A stretch of DNA of 64,000 nt from Ignavibacteriaceae bacterium (GCA_008933765.1 WBUK01000003.1:62001-126000), one strand, 5' to 3'; positions 8,516 to 18,498 are shown, numbered from the stretch's first letter. Notes: generated from the letters alone by a model not told the origin. Numbers and translations are program-made.

Positions 8516-10455
8516 CAGAAACTCAATATTATCCAGAATAATGCACCAACGATCGTGATCATCATTACAGCGGCATAGAACTGTGCTACACCCGTCTGGA
8601 ACTTCCTGAGGTGTGCCGAGAAGAAACTTACTACTTTTGCAGTTCCGTTAACTGCTCCGTCTATCAGTTTTGCGTCTGTAAATCTGAACAAAAATTTATC
8701 CGATAACCCGACCAGTGGGTCAATGATGGTCTTTTGATAAAACTCGTCAACAAAATATTTGTTATAAAGTGTTTTGTACATCCCCTTGAACGACTCGGCA
8801 ACATCTTTCGCTATTTGTGGGCGCTTAATGTATATATGCCGTGCGAGCATTATTGAAGCTACAGCTCCGATAACAGTAAGCGTCATCAGAAGATACTCTT
8901 CAAAGTGGGAGTGAAAGCCACCGTGTGCTATTTTGCGGGTTGCATCTTTGAAAATTGGGGCTAACCAGGAATCCAACCAGTTACCGGACTCGCCAACAAA
9001 TACTTTTGGTAAGCCAACCCAACCACCAACGATTGAAAGACCGGCAAGTATCATCAACGGAATCACCATCACATTGGGTGACTCGTGCGGGTGAACATGG
9101 TGTTTATCGAATCTCTCCTTGCCTTCAAAAGTAAGGGATGTAAGCCTGAACATGTAAAACGCAGTCATCAGAGAAGTTACCGCACCTATAATCCAGAAGA
9201 ACAACCCACCGTTTGCGTAAGACATCCACAATATTTCATCTTTTGAAAAGAACCCGGCAAATGGCGGTATGCCTGCTATCGCGATTGTGGCAATCATAAA
9301 TGTGATGTAGGTTTTCGGCATATATTTCTTCAAACCGCCGTAGTGCTGTATATCCTGCTGCTCGTGCATCCCGTGAATTACCGAACCGGCACCAAGGAAC
9401 AAAAGGGCTTTGAAGAAAGCGTGTGTCATCACATGGAAAATACCGGAGGAAAACGCCCCGACACCAAGCGCTAAAAACATGTAACCTAACTGGCTTACGG
9501 TGGAGTATGCAAGCACCTTTTTAATATCGTTCTGCACCAAACCTACGGTAGCCGCAAAAAATGCAGTACACAAACCGACGATTGCAACAACCATCATCGC
9601 AGTCGGTGCCATTGCGAAAATTATACCCGTCCGTGCTACGAGATAAACACCCGCTGTAACCATCGTGGCAGCGTGGATAAGTGCAGAAACCGGTGTGGGG
9701 CCCGCCATAGCGTCAGGAAGCCAAACATACAGTGGTATCTGTGCCGATTTTCCCGTTGCGCCCAAAAACATAAACAGTGCAATTGCCTCAAAAACCCACG
9801 GTTTTAACTCTGAATTTGCAACCAAAGGAAGAACTTCGCTGAAATTCAGGCTGTGGAAGTAGCTGAAAATAAAAAACATCGCTACCAGAAAGCCAAAATC
9901 ACCAATTCTGTTGACTATGAAGGCTTTCTTGGAAGCGTCGGCTACAGTTCCTTTATCAAACTTACGGTCGTACCAAAAACCTATCAGAAGGTAAGAGCAT
10001 AAGCCTACCCCTTCCCATCCTAGGAAGAGAAGAACAAAATTATCGGCAAGAACCAAATTCATCATCGCAAAGATGAAGAGGTTCAGATATGCGAAAAACC
10101 GCCAGAACGCCTTATCACCGTGCATGTAACCGATTGAGTAGATGTGGATTAGAAAACCCACACCGGTTACCACCAACGACATCACCAACGAAAGTTGATC
10201 GACCTGATATGCCGCTGCTGCCTTTAAGCCGCCGGCTTCCAACCAGGTGAACCACTCTACTATGCGCGATCTTTTGTCCGCCGGTAATCCGAGAGTTTCG
10301 ATGAATGAAAATAGTACCACCAAAAACGAAAGCCCGACCATAGCCGTGCCGATGCCGCCGGTAATCTTCTCGTTTTTGATTTTACTGCCAAACAACCCGT
10401 TGATCAAAAATCCGATCAGTGGGAAGAGTACTGCCAAATAAATATAATCTGTCAT
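8515..10455 (-). CDS. nuoL: NADH-quinone oxidoreductase subunit L
   Basis: Distal proton-pumping subunit of complex I, carrying the long lateral helix. The 646-residue protein contains LFLGWEGVGLCSYLLIGFW with the membrane glutamate at 148, KSAQIPLYVWLPDAMAGPTP, and DIKKVLAYSTVSQLGYMFLALG. The C-terminal part (about 520-646) is an amphipathic stretch followed by a last span, as expected for the lateral arm. It overlaps nuoM by one base and follows nuoK by 26 bp. Confidence 0.98.
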   Translation of the reverse strand: MTDYIYLAVLFPLIGFLINGLFGSKIKNEKITGGIGTAMVGLSFLVVLFSFIETLGLPADKRSRIVEWFTWLEAGGLKAAAAYQVDQLSLVMSLVVTGVGFLIHIYSIGYMHGDKAFWRFFAYLNLFIFAMMNLVLADNFVLLFLGWEGVGLCSYLLIGFWYDRKFDKGTVADASKKAFIVNRIGDFGFLVAMFFIFSYFHSLNFSEVLPLVANSELKPWVFEAIALFMFLGATGKSAQIPLYVWLPDAMAGPTPVSALIHAATMVTAGVYLVARTGIIFAMAPTAMMVVAIVGLCTAFFAATVGLVQNDIKKVLAYSTVSQLGYMFLALGVGAFSSGIFHVMTHAFFKALLFLGAGSVIHGMHEQQDIQHYGGLKKYMPKTYITFMIATIAIAGIPPFAGFFSKDEILWMSYANGGLFFWIIGAVTSLMTAFYMFRLTSLTFEGKERFDKHHVHPHESPNVMVIPLMILAGLSIVGGWVGLPKVFVGESGNWLDSWLAPIFKDATRKIAHGGFHSHFEEYLLMTLTVIGAVASIMLARHIYIKRPQIAKDVAESFKGMYKTLYNKYFVDEFYQKTIIDPLVGLSDKFLFRFTDAKLIDGAVNGTAKVVSFFSAHLRKFQTGVAQFYAAVMMITIVGALFWIILSF

Positions 10456-10481
10456 AGTCTGCGTGGGGTTCTTTTAGTTAC

Positions 10482-10784
10482 TTACCACTTTAAAATGTTA
10501 ATTTCGTCGATATTTATCGTTTCTTTGTTTCGGAACAGTGCAATAATTATAGCCAAACCAATAGCCACTTCCGCTGCCGCAACCGCCATAACAAAGAATA
10601 CAAACAGTTGCCCCACCACATCACCAAAAAACGATGAGTAGGCGACAAATGTAAGGTTAGCCGCATTAAGCATAAGCTCTATCGACATAAAAACAACTAT
10701 TGCATTTCGTCTGGTTATTACGCCCGTTACTCCGGTTACAAACAAAAATGCGCTTAAAATTAAATAATATTCTAATGGGATCAT
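10482..10784 (-). CDS. nuoK: NADH-quinone oxidoreductase subunit K
   Basis: Small three-span membrane subunit of complex I (100 residues, the usual size). The two membrane glutamates needed for proton transfer are present at positions 36 ([13 protein letters not shown]) and 72 ([13 protein letters not shown]), the same positions as in the E. coli protein. It lies 8 bp after nuoJ and 26 bp before nuoL in one transcript. Confidence 0.98.
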   Translation of the reverse strand: MIPLEYYLILSAFLFVTGVTGVITRRNAIVVFMSIELMLNAANLTFVAYSSFFGDVVGQLFVFFVMAVAAAEVAIGLAIIIALFRNKETINIDEINILKW

Positions 10785-10792
10785 CTTTTATG

Positions 10793-11302
10793 CTAATCTA
10801 ATTTCTTTTTTGATAAAACTAATGCGCCCAAAGTGGCTGTTAACAGTACAAAAGCTATTGCTTCAAATGGTAAAAGGTAGGTGGTGTATAACTCACGCCC
10901 TATGTTTTCTATTGTTCCGGTTTCTATTCTCGAGGCTTCTTCGGCTACTTTTCCCGTGGTGGTGGAAAGTACCGCATAGGCTATCTGTGCCAGCATTAAA
11001 ACGCCGACTATTATAGCCAGTAACTTCATCTGGGGCTTATCTTTGAAGTAAGACTGCTCACGATCGGGCCTTAACAGCATCAGTACGAACAGAAATAAAA
11101 CCATTATCGCACCGGCGTAAACTATTATCTGAACTACTGCGATAAATTGCGCACGGAGCAACACATAAGTACCGGAGAGTGCGCCGAAATTTAATACTAA
11201 AAAAAGTGCCGATACTACAGGATTTTTCCCCGTTATCATCATTACTGCGGATACTACAGCAACCAAAGCGAAAAATCCGAACAAGACCTGTTCCAGAGTC
11301 AT
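10793..11302 (-). CDS. nuoJ: NADH-quinone oxidoreductase subunit J
   Basis: Five-span membrane subunit of complex I. I place the start at ATG 11300-11302 (MTLEQVLFGFFALVAV), which has AGGAAG six bases upstream; an upstream in-frame ATG at 11344 would add 14 polar residues and lacks such a site. The signature YVLLRAQFIAVVQIIVYAGAIMVLFLFVLML is clear when read across residues 50-80. It is the first gene of this nuo transcript; no nuoA-I genes are in the window, so the hydrophilic arm and nuoH must be elsewhere. Confidence 0.95.
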   Translation of the reverse strand: MTLEQVLFGFFALVAVVSAVMMITGKNPVVSALFLVLNFGALSGTYVLLRAQFIAVVQIIVYAGAIMVLFLFVLMLLRPDREQSYFKDKPQMKLLAIIVGVLMLAQIAYAVLSTTTGKVAEEASRIETGTIENIGRELYTTYLLPFEAIAFVLLTATLGALVLSKKKLD

Positions 11303-11348
11303 GAAAACTTCCTGAGTTGGTAGTTTAAATTCAAAATTAATCAAAACA

Positions 11349-11356
11349 CAAATATA
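11349..11356 (-). promoter_or_regulatory. Predicted -7 element for nuoJ operon
   Basis: The minus strand reads TATATTTG, a full match to the Bacteroidota -7 word TAnnTTTG. The word 19 bases upstream is TTTT (consensus TTTG). Transcription would start near 11342, about 40 bases before the nuoJ ATG. Confidence 0.55.
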
Positions 11357-11423
11357 AGTTTTTGATTTATCTTAAAAAAAAATATTCTCCGCATAACGGC
11401 TTATTTAACCGTTAAAACTCTAC

Positions 11424-11452
11424 TCTGAAACTGGGAAGCACCCGGTTTCAGA
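11424..11452. promoter_or_regulatory. Inverted repeat between nuoJ and hrcA
   Basis: TCTGAAACTGGG, a 5-base spacer and CCCGGTTTCAGA form a 12-bp dyad with one G-U/mismatch position. It ends one base before the predicted -33 word of hrcA and lacks a following T run, so an operator is more likely than a terminator. It does not resemble CIRCE (TTAGCACTC-N9-GAGTGCTAA), the usual HrcA site. Confidence 0.5.
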
Positions 11453-11453
11453 C

Positions 11454-11484
11454 TTTCCAACCCCGCAAAAATTGATTATATTTG
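11454..11484 (+). promoter_or_regulatory. Predicted promoter of hrcA-grpE-dnaJ
   Basis: TTTC at 11454-11457 (consensus TTTG), exactly 19 bases, then TATATTTG at 11477-11484. This fits the Bacteroidota housekeeping promoter. The start site would be near 11491, about 38 bases before the hrcA ATG. Confidence 0.6.
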
Positions 11485-11528
11485 CAGGCTAAAAACTTTT
11501 GTTTCAATCAATTGGAGTCCCTTGCCGG

Positions 11529-12599
11529 ATGAAACCTGCTGAACTTACCGCAAGAGAAAAAAATATCTTAAGATATATTGTGGATCAGTTCATTCTCACT
11601 GCCGCACCGGTGGGAAGCCGGAATATATCAAAACGGTACGATATCGGGCTTTCACCGGCTACTGTAAGAAACATAATGGCTGACTTAGAGGACTCCGGCT
11701 ACATCAATCATCCGCACACTTCCGCCGGCAGGGTGCCTACTGATAAAGGGTACAGAATCTATGTGGATGCGCTGATGGATGAACCCAAAATTGACGGGCA
11801 TACCCGCGACACTATTACCGCTGATTTCAAAAACAGAATTGTTGATATTGAAGAAATTTACAACCTTACTTCAAAAATTCTCAGCAGGATAACCGATCAG
11901 CTTGCGTGCGTGGTTTACCCTAAAATTGAAACGGGGGTTTTAAGCAGAATTCAGTTAGTGTACCTCTCTTCAAACAAAATTTTGGTGGTAATCAGTATCG
12001 TTTCCGGGTTGGTTAAAACTATCACTTTGGAACTGACTGCCAATATTGAAGAGGAACAAATTGAAGTGGTGCAACGCCTTCTGAACGAACGGCTGGCAGG
12101 TTTAAGGCTGAAAGATATTAAGGAAACGATTACCGAAAGGTTGAAAGACCACGATTTAGCCGGCAACCCTATTATTTCGATGCTTTATGACTCTGCCGAT
12201 AAAATTTTTAACGACTTCAAAACTGAAGAAAAAATTTTGATTTCAGGCGCACGAAACCTACTTAAACATCCCGAGTTTGAAGATCCCCTGAAATTTGAAA
12301 ACATCGTGGAATTAATTGAAGATAAAGATATTATTGTACATATTTTCGAGAACAGTTCCGGTATTTTTTTGGAGAGGTCAGCTTCGGTTAGCGGCGTGAA
12401 CATTATGATCGGCAGCGAATTGCCCTATATGAAGTCCGAAGACTATAGTCTTGTGATGAAGGAATACCAGGTGGGCGACAATTCCGGCGCAATGGGCATT
12501 CTGGGTCCTAAAAGGATGGATTATGCAAAGATTATCGCTATTGTTGATTATACTGCCTGGTTGCTGACGGAATACCTTTCGGGGAACCAACCGGCGTAG
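11529..12599 (+). CDS. hrcA: Heat-inducible transcription repressor HrcA
   Basis: Represses chaperone genes when free GroEL is plentiful. The 356-residue protein (start at ATG 11529, MKPAELTAREKNILRYIV) has an N-terminal winged helix with the family hallmark GSRNISKRYDIGLSPATVRN and DLEDSGYINHPHTSAGRVPT (about 25-75). The GAF-like HrcA domain follows and ends with GSELPYMKSEDYSLV, GAMGILGPKRMDYAKIIAIV. A TTG at 11499 in the same frame would add 10 residues that do not look like the family start; GGAG at 11514-11517 is 11 bases from the ATG. It heads hrcA-grpE-dnaJ. dnaK is not in the window. Confidence 0.97.
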   Translation: MKPAELTAREKNILRYIVDQFILTAAPVGSRNISKRYDIGLSPATVRNIMADLEDSGYINHPHTSAGRVPTDKGYRIYVDALMDEPKIDGHTRDTITADFKNRIVDIEEIYNLTSKILSRITDQLACVVYPKIETGVLSRIQLVYLSSNKILVVISIVSGLVKTITLELTANIEEEQIEVVQRLLNERLAGLRLKDIKETITERLKDHDLAGNPIISMLYDSADKIFNDFKTEEKILISGARNLLKHPEFEDPLKFENIVELIEDKDIIVHIFENSSGIFLERSASVSGVNIMIGSELPYMKSEDYSLVMKEYQVGDNSGAMGILGPKRMDYAKIIAIVDYTAWLLTEYLSGNQPA

Positions 12600-12672
12600 G
12601 TAAATCAACTTTTTTAAGATTCAACCGTCTTATATTGAACGATTTTTACCTTTTTATTAGTTATTAATATTA

Positions 12673-13395
12673 ATGGAATTGTTTATGAAATTAAACAGTA
12701 AGTTAAGGAAAATGAAAGAAAAAAAAGTGAACAACCAAAAAGAGAATAAAGATATTTTAGAAAATGAGATTAATGAAGAGGCGGCTGATTTGAACCCGGA
12801 AGAAACAGAGCAAAATCTGAAGGGGCAAAAAGAAGAATTATCCGCAAATTATGATGAACTAAAAGATAAGATTGAAGAACTTAGCGGGAAAAATGAGGAA
12901 TTGCTGGCTGAGTTAGAGAAAGCCAAAAACGATATCGATTCTCTGCGCGATGTTCTGCAAAGAAGAATAGCCGAAATTGATAATATTAAGCGCAGGCACA
13001 GAGATGAAATGCTGAAAATTTGGGCGGACGCCGAGGGCGGTTTAATTACCGAACTTTTGCCCGTAATCGATAACTTTGACAGAGCAGCTGAATTTGCCCC
13101 AACCTCGGAAGATAAGGGGAAAGTTATTGAAGGTTTCGTCTTGATACACGACTCGTTAATGAAAATTTTGCACGAAAAAGGGCTCAGGAAAATTGAGGCG
13201 AAAGGTAAACCTTTCGATTATAATTTCCACAATGCTGTCGGTAAATTTCCTAATACGGATGTGGAACCCGATACTGTGCTCGAAGAAGTTAAAACCGGCT
13301 ACATCTATAAAGACTCTATTATCAGGCACAGCGATGTTATCATAAGCGAGGCTCCCGATCAGGAAGATCAAGACGATCAGACAAACGAACTTTAG
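12673..13395 (+). CDS. grpE: Nucleotide exchange factor GrpE
   Basis: Cytoplasmic co-chaperone that releases ADP from DnaK. The 240-residue protein has a long charged N-terminal coiled coil (about 20-115, rich in Glu/Lys/Asn) and the GrpE head with LPVIDNFDRAAEF, GFVLIHDSLMKILHEKGLRKIE, GKPFDYNFHNAV and the final beta region VLEEVKTGYIYKDSIIRHS. The N-terminal tail is longer than in E. coli (197 residues), which is common in this group. It lies 73 bp after hrcA and 18 bp before dnaJ. Confidence 0.97.
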   Translation: MELFMKLNSKLRKMKEKKVNNQKENKDILENEINEEAADLNPEETEQNLKGQKEELSANYDELKDKIEELSGKNEELLAELEKAKNDIDSLRDVLQRRIAEIDNIKRRHRDEMLKIWADAEGGLITELLPVIDNFDRAAEFAPTSEDKGKVIEGFVLIHDSLMKILHEKGLRKIEAKGKPFDYNFHNAVGKFPNTDVEPDTVLEEVKTGYIYKDSIIRHSDVIISEAPDQEDQDDQTNEL

Positions 13396-13407
13396 GAATT
13401 AATTTAA

Positions 13408-14571
<1,164 letters not shown>

Positions 14572-14577
14572 TAAAAG

Positions 14578-15150
14578 TTGAAGAAAACCACCGAACGGCT
14601 AAGCGGTGCCACAGGGCTTACAAAACTTGAAATTACTGCAATTTTTTTCATTGTTGCCTCGCTGCTGGTTGGTTCGGGGTTTTTTCTGCTCGGCGGCGGT
14701 AAAAACACTGCCGAACTAAAGCCAAAAGCCGATAACGCCTGGAACGAACTTCAGAATGAAAAATCTAAAATTAGCGGAAACAACGGAAACAACCGGAAAA
14801 ATGAAAATAACAGAAACGGAAACGACACAGTAGCCACCGGTTCTGCTGCGGATGATGATTACGGCTTCAACTCAACCTCCGGTGATGATATAAAAAGCGA
14901 CCCTTCAGCTGAAAACGGGAAACAGGGCGGCAAAACTTCACGAAAAAAGGTGTATAAAACCATAAATATCAACACCGCCACAATCGACGACTTTGATCAG
15001 CTGCCCGGAATTTCTACCGAAGTCGCCGAAAATATCGTTAAACATCGGGTACTCAAAGGCGGAAGCTTCAAAGATATTGAAGAACTTTTAGAGGTTAAAG
15101 GTATCGGTAAGAAAAGATTGGAAAAAATTAAACCTTATTTGAAATTTTGA
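14578..15150 (+). CDS. ComEA-like helix-hairpin-helix protein
   Basis: Probable membrane-anchored DNA-binding protein related to the competence protein ComEA. The 190-residue product has one span (about 17-40, ITAIFFIVASLLVGSGFFLL), a low-complexity Asn/Lys/Gly/Asp spacer (about 45-125), and a C-terminal double helix-hairpin-helix: INTATIDDFDQLPGIS and IEELLEVKGIGKKRLEKI. The start is TTG at 14578, 7 bp after dnaJ; no ATG is available before the span. It is followed directly by two genes that look pilus-related, which fits DNA uptake, but the receptor role is inferred from the family. Confidence 0.8.
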   Translation: MKKTTERLSGATGLTKLEITAIFFIVASLLVGSGFFLLGGGKNTAELKPKADNAWNELQNEKSKISGNNGNNRKNENNRNGNDTVATGSAADDDYGFNSTSGDDIKSDPSAENGKQGGKTSRKKVYKTININTATIDDFDQLPGISTEVAENIVKHRVLKGGSFKDIEELLEVKGIGKKRLEKIKPYLKF

Positions 15151-15708
15151 ATGAACAAACTGATCCGGTTTTATCGCCGTTACTATTCGACCTTCAACAT
15201 CTCAGCCATAGTCATTCTGGCGCTTCTGCTGATAAAAGTTGCTTATCTCGACCCCTCCGATTATGCACAGAAAGAAGAATTTTACAAAACAGAAACCAGA
15301 ATGCGTCTTCATAATCTGAGGGCTGCCGAGCGCGCCTGGTTCGAGTTGCACGGCTCGTTTTGTGGCAATATCGATACCTTAATTGCCTTTGTAAGGTCTT
15401 CTGAAGCTGCTATTGTGCTCGATTCCACAAAGAACCTTGATAAAAGCACTTTCGGTTTTCAATACGCCGGGCAGGAAGATTTTATTGCTGACAGTATGAA
15501 ACTTTCTCCAAAACTCTTCCTCCCTTTTATCATTCAACTTGACACTTTTAGAGTGATTGATTCAGTGTTTTCAGAAAAGGGTGAGTTCACACGGGTTGAC
15601 ACCACGGCGGGCTACGGAAGCCGTTTCAGAATTATTGACCCCGCCGGTTTTGGAAGTGTTGGCAACCTACATTTTGACGCTCTTATTTATTCAGCTTCCT
15701 GGGAATAA
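15151..15708 (+). CDS. Single-span protein of unknown function
   Basis: A 185-residue protein whose ATG directly follows the stop of the comEA-like gene. It has one span (about 15-34, NISAIVILALLLIKVAYLD) and an exported domain. The segment RMRLHNLRAAERAWFELHGSF followed by IDTLIAFV resembles the start of pseudopilin-like or related Bacteroidota proteins in which a helix precedes residues describing a small beta sheet, but no N-terminal prepilin cleavage motif (G-FxxxE) is present. The gene is followed one base later by the PilM-like gene. Function unknown; a part in an envelope or pilus-like machine is only a guess from neighbours. Confidence 0.75.
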   Translation: MNKLIRFYRRYYSTFNISAIVILALLLIKVAYLDPSDYAQKEEFYKTETRMRLHNLRAAERAWFELHGSFCGNIDTLIAFVRSSEAAIVLDSTKNLDKSTFGFQYAGQEDFIADSMKLSPKLFLPFIIQLDTFRVIDSVFSEKGEFTRVDTTAGYGSRFRIIDPAGFGSVGNLHFDALIYSASWE

Positions 15709-15709
15709 A

Positions 15710-16582
15710 ATGATCAGAATTTTACTTGATATTAAAAACGACTCAATCACACTCAAGAATGTTAACCCGGAAGAAACCTCCGTTAATAAAACCGACCTTG
15801 AGTACTCGATACTTCAGGGACCACTTTTCAGGTCGATTGACCCGGAATCGGTTGAGCGGCTGAAGGATGACCTTACCTCTTTTGCCGGTGGATTGAACCT
15901 TGGAAACACTGCCGTCTATCTTATTTTCCCGCAAGCTCTGTTCCGTACGCTGACACTTCCCCGCAAGGCGGACCTCTCGCGCATGCAGCAATACAACGAG
16001 CACAAGTTTGAAGTGGGGCTGATTTTCCCTTTTCTTGAAAACAATTCTTATTCGCTCGATTTTCAACAACTCAACAGCGAAGAAGATGAAAGCAAAAAAG
16101 GCGCTCTTGACCTTGTTACAGTCATAAACAACGAAATTTTAGATTTTGCCGCTGAAATTAAGCTCTTCACCGGTTCCGGTTCTGTTAAGGTGATCATCCC
16201 CTTTCATTCGCTTAAATTGTTTATTGGTAAAAACTTCCCCGAAAACAGGCTTTCACTTTTGATGCACATCTCGGGGAGTACGCTATTACTGGCTTCTATT
16301 CAGGGGAGGAATATCACATCTGTATATTCCGCTAATTTTATTGACATTCCTTCTCTACCGGATGTGATCGATTCTTTTCTGCTCAACAGCTCTGCCGGAA
16401 AAATCGACCGTGAAGCGGTGAATATGCTGTATATTAGCTTAGAAGAATATAAAGTGGGGTTGAGTTCACTCGTTGAAAAATGGACGACCATAAGAACTTC
16501 AGAGGATTTTTTAGACCTGCAGTTAGGCAAAATCAGTAAAGTTCCTCCCGATCTGCTGGCAGAAATCAGAAATGAGGCTTAG
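15710..16582 (+). CDS. PilM-like actin-fold protein (tentative)
   Basis: The start is taken at ATG 15710, which follows the upstream stop by one base; a longer frame from 15557 would overlap the previous gene by 150 bp. The 290-residue soluble protein has a two-lobe layout reminiscent of PilM/GspL: NTAVYLIFPQALFRTLTLPRKADL and an EHKFEVGLIFPF stretch compare with the PilM pattern of an LP-containing turn followed by E...IPF. A second half has GSTLLLASIQGRNITSVYSA, like a nucleotide-lobe strand pair. No membrane span. PilM would sit under an inner-membrane pilus assembly complex. Moderately uncertain; other ASKHA-fold proteins are possible. Confidence 0.6.
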   Translation: MIRILLDIKNDSITLKNVNPEETSVNKTDLEYSILQGPLFRSIDPESVERLKDDLTSFAGGLNLGNTAVYLIFPQALFRTLTLPRKADLSRMQQYNEHKFEVGLIFPFLENNSYSLDFQQLNSEEDESKKGALDLVTVINNEILDFAAEIKLFTGSGSVKVIIPFHSLKLFIGKNFPENRLSLLMHISGSTLLLASIQGRNITSVYSANFIDIPSLPDVIDSFLLNSSAGKIDREAVNMLYISLEEYKVGLSSLVEKWTTIRTSEDFLDLQLGKISKVPPDLLAEIRNEA

Positions 16583-17129
16583 AATTATCTCCGGTGAATT
16601 AGGCGGAAGATTCATTAAAACTCCCGATTCTAAATTCACAAGGCCCACCACCGATAAAGTTAAGCAGTCACTCTTCAACTGGCTGACGAATTATTTCGAT
16701 TTGGAAGGAATTGTTGCTGCAGATTTATATGCAGGCTCAGGTTCGCTTGGTTTTGAGTTGCTCAGCCGTGGTGCGGCTATGGTTCATTTTGTTGAAAAAA
16801 ATTACCCCGTTCAAAAAGTGTTGTTGGAAAATATTGCTTCTCTGAAAGTTGAGGATCGCACAAAAGTTCACAAGATGAGTGCGGTTACTTTCGCTTCAAC
16901 CACAGAGCACACCTTCGATATTATTCTTGCGGATCCACCATTTTTTGAGTTTGATGTCCATGCAATGGTTAAAAAGGTGTCGGAGAGAAAGCTTCTGAAA
17001 GAAGGAGGAATTATGGTTATCGAAAGATCGATTCAAACAACAGAATCAGATACCGAAAATTTCGGGCAGGAACCTTTCCGCCGATTGGGCGATACGCTCC
17101 TATATACTTTTGAAAATTCTCTGCCGTAA
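16572..17129 (+). CDS. rsmD: 16S rRNA (guanine966-N2)-methyltransferase RsmD
   Basis: Methylates G966 of 16S rRNA using S-adenosylmethionine. The 185-residue protein begins with MRLRIISGELGGRFIKTP, the family N-terminus, then RPTTDKVKQSLFNWL, the SAM-binding loop ADLYAGSGSLGFELLSRGA and the catalytic DPPF motif (IILADPPFFEF). It overlaps the PilM-like gene by 11 bp, so it is the last gene of the hrcA...rsmD run. In many bacteria rsmD is followed by coaD, which is absent here. Confidence 0.95.
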   Translation: MRLRIISGELGGRFIKTPDSKFTRPTTDKVKQSLFNWLTNYFDLEGIVAADLYAGSGSLGFELLSRGAAMVHFVEKNYPVQKVLLENIASLKVEDRTKVHKMSAVTFASTTEHTFDIILADPPFFEFDVHAMVKKVSERKLLKEGGIMVIERSIQTTESDTENFGQEPFRRLGDTLLYTFENSLP

Positions 17130-17367
17130 AAATTAGCGTAAATCCCTTTTAATATTACAGGAAGTCCCTTTCAAATTATAATAAGCCCCCACTAATATTA
17201 GTTGATTGCGGAAAGGCAATCAATCCGGCAATCTGTTAATAAAAAAAGGATTAGAGGATGGAAAAAATTGCAGATGAAAAAAATTGGGGGAAGGGAACAA
17301 TTAGGGAATAAAAGAAAATTGCAGAGGTAAAAAACCAGGGGAAGTATCAGGTAAAGTGAACCCCACC
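17130..17367. other. Convergent gap with loose repeats and hairpins
   Basis: The gap lies between two converging genes. It holds a small dyad (TTGATTGC / GCAATCAA, 17202-17223), a purine-rich tract with repeated AAAATTGCAGA-like words (about 17255-17330), and a 9-bp stem at 17354-17386 (AAGTGAACC / GGTTCACTT) that runs over the TPR stop codon. None has a good T run, so termination here is weakly supported. Confidence 0.5.
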
Positions 17368-18498
17368 CTAACGGTAAGGTTCACTTATAAAATATTTTGC
17401 AGATTTATGCGAATTGTTATACTCTTTCAACCCAAGCACTTCGTTATAGCACTTTATTGCTTCATCCCGTTTGTTGAGTTTATCGTACATTTGCCCCTTA
17501 AACAAAAGTGCATTCACCCAAAAACCTGATGGATCGTTTTTATCCGTTTTTTTGGAAAGTTCAATTGATTCATTCAGGTAAACCAAAGCAGAATCGTACT
17601 GCCCGGTTGCTCTGTAGTAAAATCCGAGATAATAGTCAGTTTCTCTTTTCAATTTGAGGGAATAGCCAAATTTCCCCGCTTTTCCGTCGTTATACAATTT
17701 AGTATAGATTTCTTTAACCAACGGATAGTCGCCCCTCATAATTGCGGCACGCCCCCGCCACCTGAGGAAAACCGGGTTTTCAGGGAAGAGATCGGTCAGT
17801 TGTTTGGCATATTTTTCCGAACTTGCACCGTCTTTTTCAAACTCCTGATAGAGTGTCATCAAAAAATACATAGCTTCATATTTGGCAAATCTGCCTTTTT
17901 CAGCAACCCGAACCAAATCTTGTATCCCCTGTGCTTTATCACCTGAAGGGAAAAATATTAACAGCGGTTTAATTGCCGGGTACTGCTCGGGAATAACAGA
18001 AATGTAGTAAGAATAAATACCCGTTCCGAGCAAAATATCGGCATTCTTTGGCTGAAGTTTAAGGGCTTTGTTCACAATCGGAAGTGCTTCCCTGCCGTCA
18101 TCGGCTGCTTTAAGCCAACTTTCGCGCAATGCTCGCAGCCTGCCGCGGAACCCCACCGCCCCCGCCTTGAAGAATAACGCATCAAAATTGTCGGGATTTT
18201 TATCCAGAATCTCGTCGCATACATAGATGATGTCGTCCAATTTCTTATAGAAAAGGTCATCTTTCGATTCGTCATCCAGATCAACAAGAATCTTCCACCA
18301 ATCTATCATCGCTAAGTAAAACAAGCCGGCAGGATTTTTGGGGTTATCCCTCAGCAATGACCTGAATTTGGTTTCCGCTGCAGGGAAATTAAGTGAATAG
18401 ACATCCCTGATACCCTCATCAATTATGGTACTTTGATTCTGGGCAGTTAGAAAAGGCGTGAGAAATAAAAAAGTCAGAATAATTGCTAAATATTTCAT
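17368..18498 (-). CDS. Exported TPR-repeat protein
   Basis: A 376-residue protein with a signal peptide (about 1-19, MKYLAIILTFLFLTPFLTAQ) and several tetratricopeptide-like helical pairs, for example FPAAETKFRSLLRDNPKNPAGLFYLA, CDEILDKNPDNFDALFFKAG, VNKALKLQPKNADILLGTGIY and YDSALVYLNESIEL. It should be periplasmic or outer-membrane associated and serve as a protein-binding scaffold; no enzyme motif is visible. It is a single gene, converging with rsmD and running in the same direction as glyS, 136 bp after it. Confidence 0.8.
   Translation of the reverse strand: MKYLAIILTFLFLTPFLTAQNQSTIIDEGIRDVYSLNFPAAETKFRSLLRDNPKNPAGLFYLAMIDWWKILVDLDDESKDDLFYKKLDDIIYVCDEILDKNPDNFDALFFKAGAVGFRGRLRALRESWLKAADDGREALPIVNKALKLQPKNADILLGTGIYSYYISVIPEQYPAIKPLLIFFPSGDKAQGIQDLVRVAEKGRFAKYEAMYFLMTLYQEFEKDGASSEKYAKQLTDLFPENPVFLRWRGRAAIMRGDYPLVKEIYTKLYNDGKAGKFGYSLKLKRETDYYLGFYYRATGQYDSALVYLNESIELSKKTDKNDPSGFWVNALLFKGQMYDKLNKRDEAIKCYNEVLGLKEYNNSHKSAKYFISEPYR

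Noticed and set aside
11340-11528. CIRCE element for HrcA
   Set aside because: No TTAGCACTC-N9-GAGTGCTAA or close variant; the only dyad has a different sequence.
15557-15709. Upstream extension of the PilM-like protein
   Set aside because: It would overlap the preceding gene by 150 bp; the ATG at 15710 is one base after that gene's stop.
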